DNA of 64,000 nt from Shinella daejeonensis (GTDB taxonomy: Bacteria > Pseudomonadota > Alphaproteobacteria > Rhizobiales > Rhizobiaceae): NCBI RefSeq assembly GCF_024281235.1, contig NZ_JAHWXY010000004.1, positions 62,001-126,000 on the forward strand. Reading direction: 5' to 3'. Below, in pieces: positions 50,945 through 60,108 of this stretch (the first letter of the stretch is position 1; the number at the start of each line of letters is the position of its first letter). Made by a program: the position numbers and the translations under genes. Under the pieces are notes generated by a model. It was not told where the DNA came from. It was given only the letters and a program-made list of their open reading frames with translations, and did not search any database.

Positions 50945-53900
50945 CTATTTTGCCCGTTCCTGCACGAAATCGCTCAGGATCCCCGCGGCGACCGAGATCT
51001 TGGCGAGTGTCGCCTCGCCGGTCTCCGTCAGCGCCGAAAGCCGGCTGGTGACGCGCGCCAGCCGCTCGCTGTCGGCCTGCTGCCAGCCGGCAAGCGGATG
51101 CTTTTCGTCCTTGTGGCGGGCGAGCACCGTCGTGGCGAGATCACGGCGCGCATTGGTGATATCCCGCAGGGCGCGCTGGAGCGCGAGCGCTTCGTAGAGG
51201 TCGCCGGCCGGGGCGCGGCTTGCGGCGACCAGCAGCCTGCCGATATTGAGCGAGGTGCTGATGCCGGCGAAGGCCTGCGCCGTCCTGACGAGCGGATCGC
51301 CGGTCCTTGCGGCGATCAGCATGACGTCGGGAACGAAGATCATCGACGCAAGCAGGGTGACCTCGTCGGCAAGATCGGCCGGGACGCCGCTGTCGCGAAG
51401 CGCCTGGGCCCGGCGGCGAACCTCTTCGCCAGCCTGTTCCGGCATCAGGCTCTCGATATGCGGGCGAAGCTGCTTCAGGGCCTTCTGCAACCGTTGAACC
51501 GTCTCATCCATCGGCCCGCTGATCGTGCCGGTGGTCAGGAGCAGGCCGGTGACGGCGGCATGGATGCGGCCGATCTCCTCATAAAGATCGTTCTGCACCG
51601 CGCCGTGCACCAGGGTATCGAGGGCGTCGACGCGGTCGTAAAGCGCGTTGAGACCGTAGCCGTCCCGGGCGATCACCGCGGCCTTCACCACATCGGCGGT
51701 GACGAAACCGGTGCCGTCGGTCAGCGTGCTGACGAAAGCCGGTCCGCCGCGGTTGATCACCTCGTTGGCGAGAACCGTGGCCACGATCTCGCGCCGCAGC
51801 CGGTGCGAGCGGATGTCTCCGGCATAGGCCTTCTGCATCTTCACCGGGAAGTAGCCCATCAGCGTCGGCTCGAAATAGGGCTCGTCCGGCAGGTCGCTGA
51901 GGATCAGCTCGTCGAAAAGCGCCAGCTTGGAATAGGACAGCAGCACGCCGATTTCCGGCCGTGTGAACGCCTTGCCGGCCTGATAGCGCTCGTTGATCGC
52001 CTGATCGTCCGGAAGCATCTCGACCTTGCGGTTGAGCCGGCCGGTCGCTTCGAGACGGCTCATGAGCCGGCTCAGCGGCGCGCGGTTTGCCGCCGCCTGT
52101 CGTTCGGCAAGCGAGAGCGCCAGCGACTGGAGGTAATTGTTGGCGAGCACGAGATGCGCCACCTCGTCGGTCATCGCGGCCAGCAGCACGTTGCGCTTGT
52201 CGCGCGTCAGGCGGTTTTCGCGCATGGCCGGGGCGAGCGCGATCTTGATATTGACCTCGAGGTCCGAGGAATTGACGCCGGCCGAATTGTCGATGGCGTC
52301 GGAGTTGCATCGCCCGCCCTTCAGGCTGTAGGCGATCCGGCCGCGCTGGGTCACGCCGAGATTGGCGCCCTCGCCGATCACCCGGGCGCGAACGTCCTCG
52401 CCGACGACGCGGATCGGGTCGTTGGCGCGGTCGCCCACCTCCGCGTCGGTTTCCGACTGGCCGCGAATGTAGGTGCCGATGCCGCCGAACCAGAGCAGGT
52501 CCACCGGCGCCTTGAGAATGGCGCTCATGATCTCGAAGGGTGTCGCCTTCTGCTTCTCGATGCCGATCGCCGCCATTGCCTCGGGCGTGAGCGTCACGGA
52601 TTTTTCCGAACGCGAGACGATCATGCCGCCTTTCGACAGGAGCGAGCGGTCGTAATCCTGCCAGCTGGAGCGCGGCAGCTGGAACAGGCGGCTGCGTTCG
52701 CCATGGGCGGTCTCGGGATCGGGATCCGGATCGAGGAAGATATCGCGATGATCGAAGGCGGCGACAAGCCGGATCTTGCGCGACAGCAGCATGCCGTTGC
52801 CGAAGACGTCGCCCGACATGTCGCCGACGCCGGCGACGGTGAAGGGCGTGGTCTGGATGTCGATGTCCAATTCGCGGAAATGCCGCTTGACGGTTTCCCA
52901 GGCGCCCCGGGCGGTGATGCCCATGCCCTTGTGGTCGTAGCCGGCGGAACCGCCGGAGGCGAAGGCGTCGTCCAGCCAGAAGTGGGCTTCCTGCGCCAAT
53001 GCGTTGGCGGTGTCGGAGAAGGTCGCCGTGCCCTTGTCGGCGGCGACGACGAAATAGGGATCGTCGCCGTCGCGGCGCACCGTGTCCGGCGGGGGCACGA
53101 TCTCCTGGCCGACGATATTGTCGGTCACCGAAAGCATGGTGCGGATATAGGTCTTGTAGGCCTCCGCGCCGGCCGCAAATACCGCCTCGCGGCTGCCGCC
53201 GGCCGGGAGCTGCTTCGGATAGAAACCGCCCTTGGCGCCGACGGGAACGATGACGGCGTTCTTGACCTGTTGCGCCTTGACGAGGCCGAGCACCTCGGTG
53301 CGATAATCCTGCGCCCGGTCCGACCAGCGCAGGCCGCCGCGCGCGACCTGGCCGAAGCGCAGATGGACGCCTTCCACCTCAGCGCCGTAGATGAAGATCT
53401 CGCGATGGGGACGGGGTTCCGGCAGGCCGTCGAGATGCTCGGGATCGAGCTTGAGGGCCAGCGTCGCTGGCGGCTTGCCGTCCGCGTTCCGCTGGAAATA
53501 ATTGGTGCGCAGCGTCGCCTCGATGGCGTTGATGTAGCGTCGCAGGATACGGTCCTCGTCGAGGCTGGGCACATTGGCCAGCGCCTCCTCGATGGCCCCA
53601 TTGATTTCCGCCGGCTTGCGTTCGCGCTGGCGTGCCGAAAGACCGGGATCGAGCCGGGCTTCGAACAGCCGGAAAAGGCTTGCCGCGATCGCCGGATATT
53701 TGTTGAGCGTATCGGCGATATAGTCCTGGGAATAGGCAATGGCCGTCTGGCGCAGATAGCGCGCATAGGTGCGCAGCGTCGAGATTTCCCGGACGTCGAG
53801 GCCGGCGGTCATGGTCAGGCGATTGAACGTGTCGTTGTCCGTCGTGCCGTGCCATGCCGAGAGGAAGGCTTCCTCGAGCATGGCGTTCAGCTTGCCGAGG

Positions 53901-55720
53901 TCGATTTCCAGCCCGTCACGGTGGCGCAGCTCCATGTCGTGCAGGACGACCTTGCGCATGCCGCCGTTCAGTTCGGCCAGAGCCAGCTCGTGGGTCTGTT
54001 CGCTGACGACGCTGAAGCCGAGGTTTTCCAGCAGCGGCACGCGGCGCGACAGCGAGACCGCGGCGCCGGCGTGGAAGATCTTCAGCCCCAGGACATGCGG
54101 GTCGCTGATGGCGGTCTTGCGATAGAAGGCGATGCGGATCGGATCTTCCGGCGTCGCGCCGGTGATGAAGCCGAGGTCCGCATGGGCTTCGGAAGGCGTG
54201 AATTCGGCCTGATAGCTGGCGTCGGCGATGAGGCGGACGCCATCGAGGCCGGCCAGCGCGACGAAGCGGTCGCTCCAGCGGGTGGCGAGATCGCGCACCG
54301 CCTGTTCGAGCTGGGCCTGCGGGATATGGGGCGTCTTGCCTTCGGTGCGGCCGATAATGAAATGAATGCGTGCCAGCCCGCCGTCCGGGAAGGCCGGATA
54401 ATAGGCCGAAAGGCGGCCGTCATAGACCGTTTTCAGATAGTCGCCGATCTTCTCGCGCACATCGGAATCATATTGCTCGCGCGGAATGTAGACGAGCACG
54501 GACACGAAGCGGTCGAAACGGTCGATGCGCGGCAGCACGCGGATGCGCGGACGGTCGGACAGCTCGTTGATCTGCTCGCAGAAGGAGGCCAGCAGTTTCA
54601 CGTCGATCTGGAAGAGGTCGTCGCGCGGGTAGGATTCCAGCGTGTTGGTCAGCATCTTGCCCGAGTGGCTGTGCGGGTCGTAGTCGAAATGCTCGACGAT
54701 GCGGGCGACTTTCGAGCGCAGCAGCGGAATCTGCGCCGCCACATGGGTATAGGCCGTGGAGGTGAAGAGGCCGACGATCCGCAATTCGCCGATCACCTTG
54801 CCGTTCTCGTCGAAACGCTTCAGGCCGACGTAATCCATGTGGGCGCGGCGATGCACCACGGATTTCACATTGGCCTTGGTGACGATGAGCAGATCGGGTC
54901 CTTCGAGGAATTCGACGATTTCCGGCGTGGTCGTCACCGCGTCCCGGCCGAACCGCAGGACGCGAACGTCGGGGTCGGACAAGATGCCGAGGCCGTCGCC
55001 GCTGCGCTCCACATTGGCGGTCTCGCCCTTGCCGCTGTAGGTATGTTCGCGCATCCCGAGGAAGGTGAAATTATCGTCGCGCAGCCATTGCAGGAAGGCG
55101 AGCGCCTCCTCCTTGTCGGCCTTGCGCCTTGCCGCGGCATGGCGGGCCAGTTCCTCCATGGCCGAATCGAGCCGCGCCAGCATATGCGGCCAGTCGCTGA
55201 CGGCGAGATGAACCTGGTCGAGCACGGCGCGGATACGCTCGACGATCAGCGCCGCCTCACCGGGCGCAAGCTGCGGCAGATGAATCTCGATGTGGCTGAC
55301 ACGCTGTTGCGGCGTGCTGTCGTCATCCGGCGCGAAGAGTTTCGGTTCCGCCTTGCCGTCGATGACCAGAATCGGATGGATGGCGAGGTAGATGTCGCGA
55401 TAGGTGCTCGTGACCTCTCCCATCACCGAGTCGTAAAGGAAAGGCTGGTCGTGGGCGGTGACGCAGAGCACGCTGACGGGCTCGCCTTTCAGCGCGAGAC
55501 CGGCCGGCGTGGCGACGGTCACCCGCGGGCTCTTGCCGTCCCAGGCTTCGATTTCCTGCCGGGCATGGGCGGCGGTCAGCGCCAGCATCCCGCCATCGTA
55601 ACGCTCGAGGTCGTCCTTGCTGGCGCGACTGAAAAGAATGGCCGGGTCCAGCGTCCGGCTGCCGCTCTCGTTTGCCGCCTGTCTGGCTGCATCGATATAT
55701 TTCTCACGCTTCATGTTCAT
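50945..55720 (-). CDS. gdhB: NAD-dependent glutamate dehydrogenase, large (about 180 kDa) type
   Basis: Oxidises L-glutamate to 2-oxoglutarate and ammonium with NAD+. The 1,591-residue length is diagnostic of the bacterial Bac_GDH class. It has a long N-terminal regulatory region with ACT-like repeats (about 1-700), then the catalytic core with RFGQVARGGLRWSDRAQDYRTEV (read in parts) and VPVGAKGGFYPK, followed by GGSAGYDHKGMGITARGAWE and GVGDMSGDVFGNG in the nucleotide-binding domain. The start MNMKREKYIDAARQ at 55720 was chosen; 55714 is also possible. It is alone on the minus strand with an AT-rich promoter region upstream. Confidence 0.95.
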   Translation of the reverse strand: MNMKREKYIDAARQAANESGSRTLDPAILFSRASKDDLERYDGGMLALTAAHARQEIEAWDGKSPRVTVATPAGLALKGEPVSVLCVTAHDQPFLYDSVMGEVTSTYRDIYLAIHPILVIDGKAEPKLFAPDDDSTPQQRVSHIEIHLPQLAPGEAALIVERIRAVLDQVHLAVSDWPHMLARLDSAMEELARHAAARRKADKEEALAFLQWLRDDNFTFLGMREHTYSGKGETANVERSGDGLGILSDPDVRVLRFGRDAVTTTPEIVEFLEGPDLLIVTKANVKSVVHRRAHMDYVGLKRFDENGKVIGELRIVGLFTSTAYTHVAAQIPLLRSKVARIVEHFDYDPHSHSGKMLTNTLESYPRDDLFQIDVKLLASFCEQINELSDRPRIRVLPRIDRFDRFVSVLVYIPREQYDSDVREKIGDYLKTVYDGRLSAYYPAFPDGGLARIHFIIGRTEGKTPHIPQAQLEQAVRDLATRWSDRFVALAGLDGVRLIADASYQAEFTPSEAHADLGFITGATPEDPIRIAFYRKTAISDPHVLGLKIFHAGAAVSLSRRVPLLENLGFSVVSEQTHELALAELNGGMRKVVLHDMELRHRDGLEIDLGKLNAMLEEAFLSAWHGTTDNDTFNRLTMTAGLDVREISTLRTYARYLRQTAIAYSQDYIADTLNKYPAIAASLFRLFEARLDPGLSARQRERKPAEINGAIEEALANVPSLDEDRILRRYINAIEATLRTNYFQRNADGKPPATLALKLDPEHLDGLPEPRPHREIFIYGAEVEGVHLRFGQVARGGLRWSDRAQDYRTEVLGLVKAQQVKNAVIVPVGAKGGFYPKQLPAGGSREAVFAAGAEAYKTYIRTMLSVTDNIVGQEIVPPPDTVRRDGDDPYFVVAADKGTATFSDTANALAQEAHFWLDDAFASGGSAGYDHKGMGITARGAWETVKRHFRELDIDIQTTPFTVAGVGDMSGDVFGNGMLLSRKIRLVAAFDHRDIFLDPDPDPETAHGERSRLFQLPRSSWQDYDRSLLSKGGMIVSRSEKSVTLTPEAMAAIGIEKQKATPFEIMSAILKAPVDLLWFGGIGTYIRGQSETDAEVGDRANDPIRVVGEDVRARVIGEGANLGVTQRGRIAYSLKGGRCNSDAIDNSAGVNSSDLEVNIKIALAPAMRENRLTRDKRNVLLAAMTDEVAHLVLANNYLQSLALSLAERQAAANRAPLSRLMSRLEATGRLNRKVEMLPDDQAINERYQAGKAFTRPEIGVLLSYSKLALFDELILSDLPDEPYFEPTLMGYFPVKMQKAYAGDIRSHRLRREIVATVLANEVINRGGPAFVSTLTDGTGFVTADVVKAAVIARDGYGLNALYDRVDALDTLVHGAVQNDLYEEIGRIHAAVTGLLLTTGTISGPMDETVQRLQKALKQLRPHIESLMPEQAGEEVRRRAQALRDSGVPADLADEVTLLASMIFVPDVMLIAARTGDPLVRTAQAFAGISTSLNIGRLLVAASRAPAGDLYEALALQRALRDITNARRDLATTVLARHKDEKHPLAGWQQADSERLARVTSRLSALTETGEATLAKISVAAGILSDFVQERAK

Positions 55721-56017
55721 TCTGGCACCCAATGGACTGCTTCCCGAATACGATGCCCGGACGTTAGCAGAAGAAAATATGGGCGCAGTGAAAATTGCCC
55801 GGCTCGAAGAAAATTCAATCGATTTTGTTCAGGAAAATGCCAAGTCACGGAAAAATAACGGCTCCTTGGGTGTCTTTTGCATCCGCAACCCCGGGAAACG
55901 GTGTGAAGAGAAGGCATTTTCCATTCCCTTGCCGACTCCGTCGGCGTCGAGGGTTGACAGGTTTCGCCGTGCTTTGCCATCACTCGGCGCGAGAGTGCAA
56001 AAGCGGACAGGGCCGGC
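55721..56017. promoter_or_regulatory. Divergent promoter region between gdhB and the PdxY-like gene
   Basis: A 297-bp gap with an AT-rich central part (about 55765-55860), clearly lower in GC than the flanking genes and fitting divergent promoters. I see no defined operator or terminator in it. Confidence 0.4.
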
Positions 56018-56893
56018 ATGGACGAGAGCGAAAAAGGAACCGTCATCGTCATTGCGAGCCATGTGGTGCGGGGGTCCGTCGGCAACCGGGCCTCGGTCTT
56101 CGCACTCGAAACGCTCGGTCATCCCGTCTGGGCGGTGCCGACGGTGATCCTGCCGTGGCATCCGGGCCACGGGCGCTCCACGCGGATCACCATCGCGCCG
56201 GAGGAATTCGATTCCATGATCGGCGATCTCATCCGCGCGCCGTGGCGCGGCCAGGTGCGGGCGGTGCTGTCCGGTTATCTCGGGAATGCCGCGCAGGCCC
56301 GTTCGGTCGCCCGGCTGGTGACCGCGCTGCGCGGCGAGCGGCCGGACCTCCTCTATCTTTGCGATCCGGTCTGCGGTGACGGCGACGGGCTCTATGTCCC
56401 GGAGGAAACGGCGCTGGCGATCCGCGATCATCTCGTTCCGCTCGCCAGTATCGCGACGCCGAACCGCTTCGAGCTTGCATGGCTTTGCGGGCGGACGCTC
56501 GGCACCAATTCCGAGATCGCGGAGGCGGCGCTTGCGCTCGGCCCGGCCCGCATGCTCGTCACGTCCGCCCTGCCGATGATGGCGGGCTGTACCGGTAATC
56601 TCTATCTGTCCGGCCGCGATGCGCTGCTTGCGGAGCATCGGCTGGTCGACGATCCGCCGAGCGGGACGGGTGACCTGCTCGCCGCGATCTTCCTTTCCAG
56701 GCTGCTGGAGGGAACGGCGGAAGATCAGGCGCTGGCGCTGGCCGTCGCGAGCGTCTTCGAGATCGTCGCGCGCTCGGCAACATGCGGCGCGGACGAACTG
56801 ATGCTGGAAAGCAACGCCGCCAGCATCGTTTCGCCGATGGCGGCGGTGCAGCTTCGCCGGCTCATGCAGCCGGCACGATTGCGCCGGCCGTGA
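56018..56893 (+). CDS. Pyridoxal kinase-like protein (PdxY family)
   Basis: Ribokinase-superfamily kinase that phosphorylates pyridoxal in the B6 salvage pathway. The 291-residue protein begins with VIVIASHVVRGSVGNRA, the PdxY/PdxK N-terminal block, followed by YLCDPVCGDGDGLYVP and the catalytic PPSGTGDLLAA with its Asp. The C-terminal part is somewhat divergent, so substrate preference is uncertain. ATG 56018 begins MDESEKG. Confidence 0.85.
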   Translation: MDESEKGTVIVIASHVVRGSVGNRASVFALETLGHPVWAVPTVILPWHPGHGRSTRITIAPEEFDSMIGDLIRAPWRGQVRAVLSGYLGNAAQARSVARLVTALRGERPDLLYLCDPVCGDGDGLYVPEETALAIRDHLVPLASIATPNRFELAWLCGRTLGTNSEIAEAALALGPARMLVTSALPMMAGCTGNLYLSGRDALLAEHRLVDDPPSGTGDLLAAIFLSRLLEGTAEDQALALAVASVFEIVARSATCGADELMLESNAASIVSPMAAVQLRRLMQPARLRRP

Positions 56894-56986
56894 CGTCCAT
56901 TCTTTCTTGCGTCGTGGTCCCCGGGTGATTTATGCAGGCGCGAACGGTCGCCGGCCGGCCGATGGCTCACAAAGGATCCGCACGAC

Positions 56987-57628
56987 ATGAACCGCTTTCC
57001 CGAACGCCTCCTCAATGGCTATCGCAACTTCATGTCCGGACGCTTCAGCGAGCAGCAGAAGCGCTATCGCGCGCTGGCGGAAACCGGGCAGAAGCCGAAA
57101 ACGCTGATGATCGCCTGTTGCGATTCGCGCGCGGCGCCGGAAACCATCTTCGATGCCGGCCCGGGCGAGCTGTTCGTTATCCGCAATGTCGCCAATCTGG
57201 TGCCGCCCTACGAGCCGGACAGCCAGTATCACGCCACGTCCGCCGCGCTCGAATTCGCGGTGCAGTCGCTGAGGGTAAGCGATATCGTGGTCATGGGGCA
57301 CGGTCGCTGCGGCGGCATCAAGGCGGCGCTCGATCCGGACGCCGGACCATTGTCGCCGGGCGATTTCATCGGCAAATGGATGGGCATGCTGAAACCGGTC
57401 GCCAAGCAGATCCAGGAGGCGGGCATCCTGACGGCAGGCGAACGCCAGCGGGCGCTGGAACGGGTTTCCATCCGCAATTCCATTACCAATCTGCGGACGT
57501 TTCCCTGCGTGCGCCTGCTCGAGGAGCGTGGCCGGCTCACCCTGCACGGGGCCTGGTTCGACATTTCGACCGGTGAGTTGTGGATCATGGACGCCGGGAC
57601 CGGCGATTTCCTGCGGCCCGACCCCTGA
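56987..57628 (+). CDS. Beta-class carbonic anhydrase
   Basis: Interconverts CO2 and bicarbonate. The 213-residue protein carries the zinc and catalytic residues Cys45, Asp46 and Arg48 in ACCDSR, and His105 and Cys108 in GHGRCGG. ELFVIRNVANLVPP and the C-terminal HGAWFDISTGEL are conserved family blocks. No signal peptide is seen, so it is cytoplasmic. It follows the PdxY-like gene by 93 bp. Confidence 0.95.
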   Translation: MNRFPERLLNGYRNFMSGRFSEQQKRYRALAETGQKPKTLMIACCDSRAAPETIFDAGPGELFVIRNVANLVPPYEPDSQYHATSAALEFAVQSLRVSDIVVMGHGRCGGIKAALDPDAGPLSPGDFIGKWMGMLKPVAKQIQEAGILTAGERQRALERVSIRNSITNLRTFPCVRLLEERGRLTLHGAWFDISTGELWIMDAGTGDFLRPDP

Positions 57629-57645
57629 GACCACGCAGAGGAAAA

Positions 57646-57669
57646 ACCCGGTGCGCGGTCGCACCGGGT
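57646..57669 (+). terminator. Hairpin after the carbonic anhydrase gene
   Basis: A 9-bp stem ACCCGGTGC (57646-57654) / GCACCGGGT (57661-57669) with a 6-nt loop, 17 bp after the stop; no T-tract. Confidence 0.55.
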
Positions 57670-57708
57670 CAGATCAAGCCCGAATTGTCCGGATGGCGGC
57701 GAGGTCTG

Positions 57709-57813
57709 GAGCGGTTCCGGGTTTCACAGAAACGGTAGAACCGCTCTATCTCTTTGTCTTAGCCGCATTTCCGGATGCAAAACCGCTTCGCGCTTTTGCT
57801 GGAAACACTCTAG
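57709..57813 (+). repeat. Intergenic repeat, copy C
   Basis: Starts GAGCGGTTC with its complement at 57738-57746 (9-bp stem), then TATCTCTTTG, TTTCCGGATGCA, CCGCTTCGCGCTTTTGC and the tail GGAAACACTCTAG. It is closely similar to copy B over its whole length. The tail supplies the TAG stop of the transglycosylase gene on the minus strand (57810-57812). Confidence 0.75.
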
Positions 57814-58631
57814 CGGCCGTCGATTTCCGCGCCGATGATGGCGATCGCCTGCTGGTAGACGCTTGCGGCGTTCCAGCCCTGGAGCGCGGCGAAATTCGGC
57901 TGGCCCGGCTGATAGCCGGCGCCGGGCGCCCAGCCGTGGCCGCGCAGGAAATTCGCCGTGGAGGCGAGCGCGTCGGCGCGCGAGCCGACGAGGTCGATAC
58001 GACCGTTGCCGTCGCCGTCGACGCCGTATTTCAGCACGTTGGCCGGCAGGAACTGGGTCTGGCCGATCTCGCCATGCGCCGCGCCGCGCGCGGCGGGGCT
58101 GAGAACGCCCCGCTCGACGAGCTGTACGGCGGCGTTGAGCTGGGTGGTGAAGAATTCCGGACGGCGGCAGTCGTAGGCCAGCGTGGCGACGGCCGAGAGC
58201 GTATGCTCCTTGCCGAGGAAGCCGCCAAAGCCCGTCTCCATGCCCCAGATGGCGAGCAGCGGTCCCGCCGGCACGCCGTAGCGTTGCTCGATGCGCTTCA
58301 GAAGCGTGGCGTGCTGCTGTTTTAGGCTCTTGCCGCGACGGATGATTGTCGTGGCGCCGCGCTTCTGCATGAATTGGTCGAGCGAGAGCCTGAAGCTCTT
58401 CTGGCCCCGGTCGGCGCGGATCGTCGCCCGTGCGTAGCTGACATTGGCAAAGGCCTTGTCGAGCGTCGAGCGGCCGACGCCCCGGCCTGCGGCGTCGCGC
58501 TTGTAGGCTTCGATCCAGGCGGGAAATCCGCCGGCATCGTTGCCGCATGCCGCCGCCTTGGCGGCCGCCGGCAACATCATCATCGCCATCAGTGCGGCCG
58601 CCGTGCCGGCCAGGCCCTTTTTCATCCTCAT
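57810..58631 (-). CDS. MltB-type lytic murein transglycosylase
   Basis: Periplasmic peptidoglycan lyase of the SLT_2/MltB family, 273 residues from the chosen start. An N-terminal Sec signal (KKGLAGTAAALMAMMML...AKA) leads to a mature protein without an obvious lipobox. The catalytic Glu lies in IWGMETGFGGF, and GEIGQTQFLPANVLKYGVDGDG, read in parts, is the family GQ(T/M)QF..P motif. Other ATGs at 58625, 58661 and 58685 are possible starts. The TAG stop belongs to repeat copy C. Confidence 0.87.
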   Translation of the reverse strand: MRMKKGLAGTAAALMAMMMLPAAAKAAACGNDAGGFPAWIEAYKRDAAGRGVGRSTLDKAFANVSYARATIRADRGQKSFRLSLDQFMQKRGATTIIRRGKSLKQQHATLLKRIEQRYGVPAGPLLAIWGMETGFGGFLGKEHTLSAVATLAYDCRRPEFFTTQLNAAVQLVERGVLSPAARGAAHGEIGQTQFLPANVLKYGVDGDGNGRIDLVGSRADALASTANFLRGHGWAPGAGYQPGQPNFAALQGWNAASVYQQAIAIIGAEIDGR

Positions 58632-58735
58632 GAGAAACCCCGTGATCCGTATCGCCATCATGCGATACTGCGCCAAATCTGTCACAGCATTCCCGCTCTT
58701 GGCCTACTTCCGGTGAAGCCGGCCCGAAGGGGAAC

Positions 58736-58763
58736 CCCGCCGTTTCCAGGAGGAAACAGCGGG
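58736..58763. terminator. Hairpin downstream of asd
   Basis: CCCGCCGTTTCC (58736-58747) pairs with GGAAACAGCGGG (58752-58763) with one mismatch and a 4-nt loop. The T-rich flank is on the plus strand, so its role for minus-strand asd is uncertain. Confidence 0.4.
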
Positions 58764-58795
58764 ATATTTATTTCAAATTGCTTACGAAAATCTGA

Positions 58796-59830
58796 TCAGG
58801 CAGCCTGCTTCTTGGCTTTGATGAGGCCGCGGGCGACCAGAAGTTCCGCAATCTGGATGGTATTGAGAGCCGCGCCCTTGCGCAGGTTGTCGGAAACGAC
58901 CCACATGTTGAGGCCGTTTTCGACCGTGGCGTCCTCGCGGATGCGCGAGATATAGGTGGCGTCCTCGCCGGCCGATTCGTAAGGCGTGATGTAGCCGCCG
59001 TCCTCCGGCTTGTCGATGACCTGGCACCCCGGCGCCTCGCGCAGGATGTCGCGGGCCTCGTCGGCGGTGATTTCCTTCTCGAACTCGATGTTGACCGATT
59101 CGGAGTGGCCGATGAAGACCGGCACGCGCACCGCGGTGCAGGTGACCTTGATCCTGGGGTCGAGCATCTTCTTCGTCTCGGCCAGCACTTTCCACTCTTC
59201 CTTCGTGTAGCCGTCCTCCATGAAGGAATCGATATGCGGAATGACGTTGAAGGCGATGCGCTTGGTGAATTTCTTCGTCTCGATCGGGTCGGCGACGAAG
59301 ACGGCGCGGGTCTGGTTGAAGAGCTCGTCCATGCCGTCCTTGCCGGCGCCGGAAACCGACTGGTAGGTCGATATGACCACGCGCTTGATGGTGGCGCGGT
59401 CATGCAACGGCTTCAGCGCGACGACGAGCTGGGCGGTCGAGCAATTCGGGTTGGCGATGATGTTCTTGCGGGTGAACTGGGCGATGGCGTCCGGGTTGAC
59501 CTCCGGCACGATCAGCGGCACGTCGGCGTCGTAGCGCCAGGCGGAGGAATTGTCGATGACGACGCAGCCCTGCGCGCCGATCTTCGGCGAATACTTCTGG
59601 GAAATCGTGCCGCCGGCCGACATCAGGCAGATGTCGGTGTCGGAGAAATCGTAGGTTTCGAGATTCTGCACCTTCAGCGTCCTGTCGCCGAAGGAAACTT
59701 CGGTGCCGATGGAACGGCTCGATGCGAGGGCGACCACCTCATCGGCGGGAAACCCGCGTTCGGACAGGATGTTCAGCATCTCGCGGCCGACATTGCCGGT
59801 CGCGCCGGCGATTGCGATCTTGAAACCCAT
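58796..59830 (-). CDS. asd: Aspartate-semialdehyde dehydrogenase
   Basis: NADPH-dependent reduction of aspartyl phosphate in the lysine, threonine, methionine and diaminopimelate pathway. The 344-residue protein has the NADP loop GATGNVGREML (9-19), SAGGTISQKYSP, the catalytic Cys130 in ANPNCSTAQ, and the GHSESVNIEFE segment with the active-site His. It sits on the same strand as the PAP2 and leuBD genes but is separated from them by 278 bp, probably with its own promoter. Confidence 0.96.
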   Translation of the reverse strand: MGFKIAIAGATGNVGREMLNILSERGFPADEVVALASSRSIGTEVSFGDRTLKVQNLETYDFSDTDICLMSAGGTISQKYSPKIGAQGCVVIDNSSAWRYDADVPLIVPEVNPDAIAQFTRKNIIANPNCSTAQLVVALKPLHDRATIKRVVISTYQSVSGAGKDGMDELFNQTRAVFVADPIETKKFTKRIAFNVIPHIDSFMEDGYTKEEWKVLAETKKMLDPRIKVTCTAVRVPVFIGHSESVNIEFEKEITADEARDILREAPGCQVIDKPEDGGYITPYESAGEDATYISRIREDATVENGLNMWVVSDNLRKGAALNTIQIAELLVARGLIKAKKQAA

Positions 59831-59942
59831 TGCAAAGCTCTCTTTCTCTGTCTCTCCGCGGTTTCAGGAGGGGAAACCCGCTGCCCAGGACGCGGGATCC
59901 GGTCCCCGGCCTTGCCGGGGAGAGAGCGGCGGGCCAGAGACG

Positions 59943-60062
59943 TCAGACGGCTTTCGTCGTCGTTTTGGCCGTTGTTTTGGAAAACGATGCGCAATGGCGG
60001 GCCCGCCCGGCGTTGAAGGCCGGGGCGATCATGCTGGCGATGGCTAGACCAAGGCGAAACAC
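59943..60062 (-). CDS. Possible 39-residue small protein
   Basis: A short frame in the 278-bp gap between asd and the PAP2 gene. GTG at 60062 is preceded by AAAGGAGCTCCC, a strong Shine-Dalgarno match at good spacing. The product begins MFRLGLAIASMIAPAFNAG with a weak hydrophobic segment and ends in a Lys/Thr-rich tail (TTAKTTTKAV). I do not recognise it. It may be a real small gene or a chance frame in high-GC DNA. Confidence 0.35.
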   Translation of the reverse strand: MFRLGLAIASMIAPAFNAGRARHCASFSKTTAKTTTKAV

Positions 60063-60108
60063 GGGAGCTCCTTTGCGTGGGTGCTCAATACGCCGATCGC
60101 CGCAAGAG

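Noticed and set aside
50939-55858. Open frame of about 1,640 codons on the plus strand
   Set aside because: Exact antisense shadow of the NAD-glutamate dehydrogenase gene; same cause.
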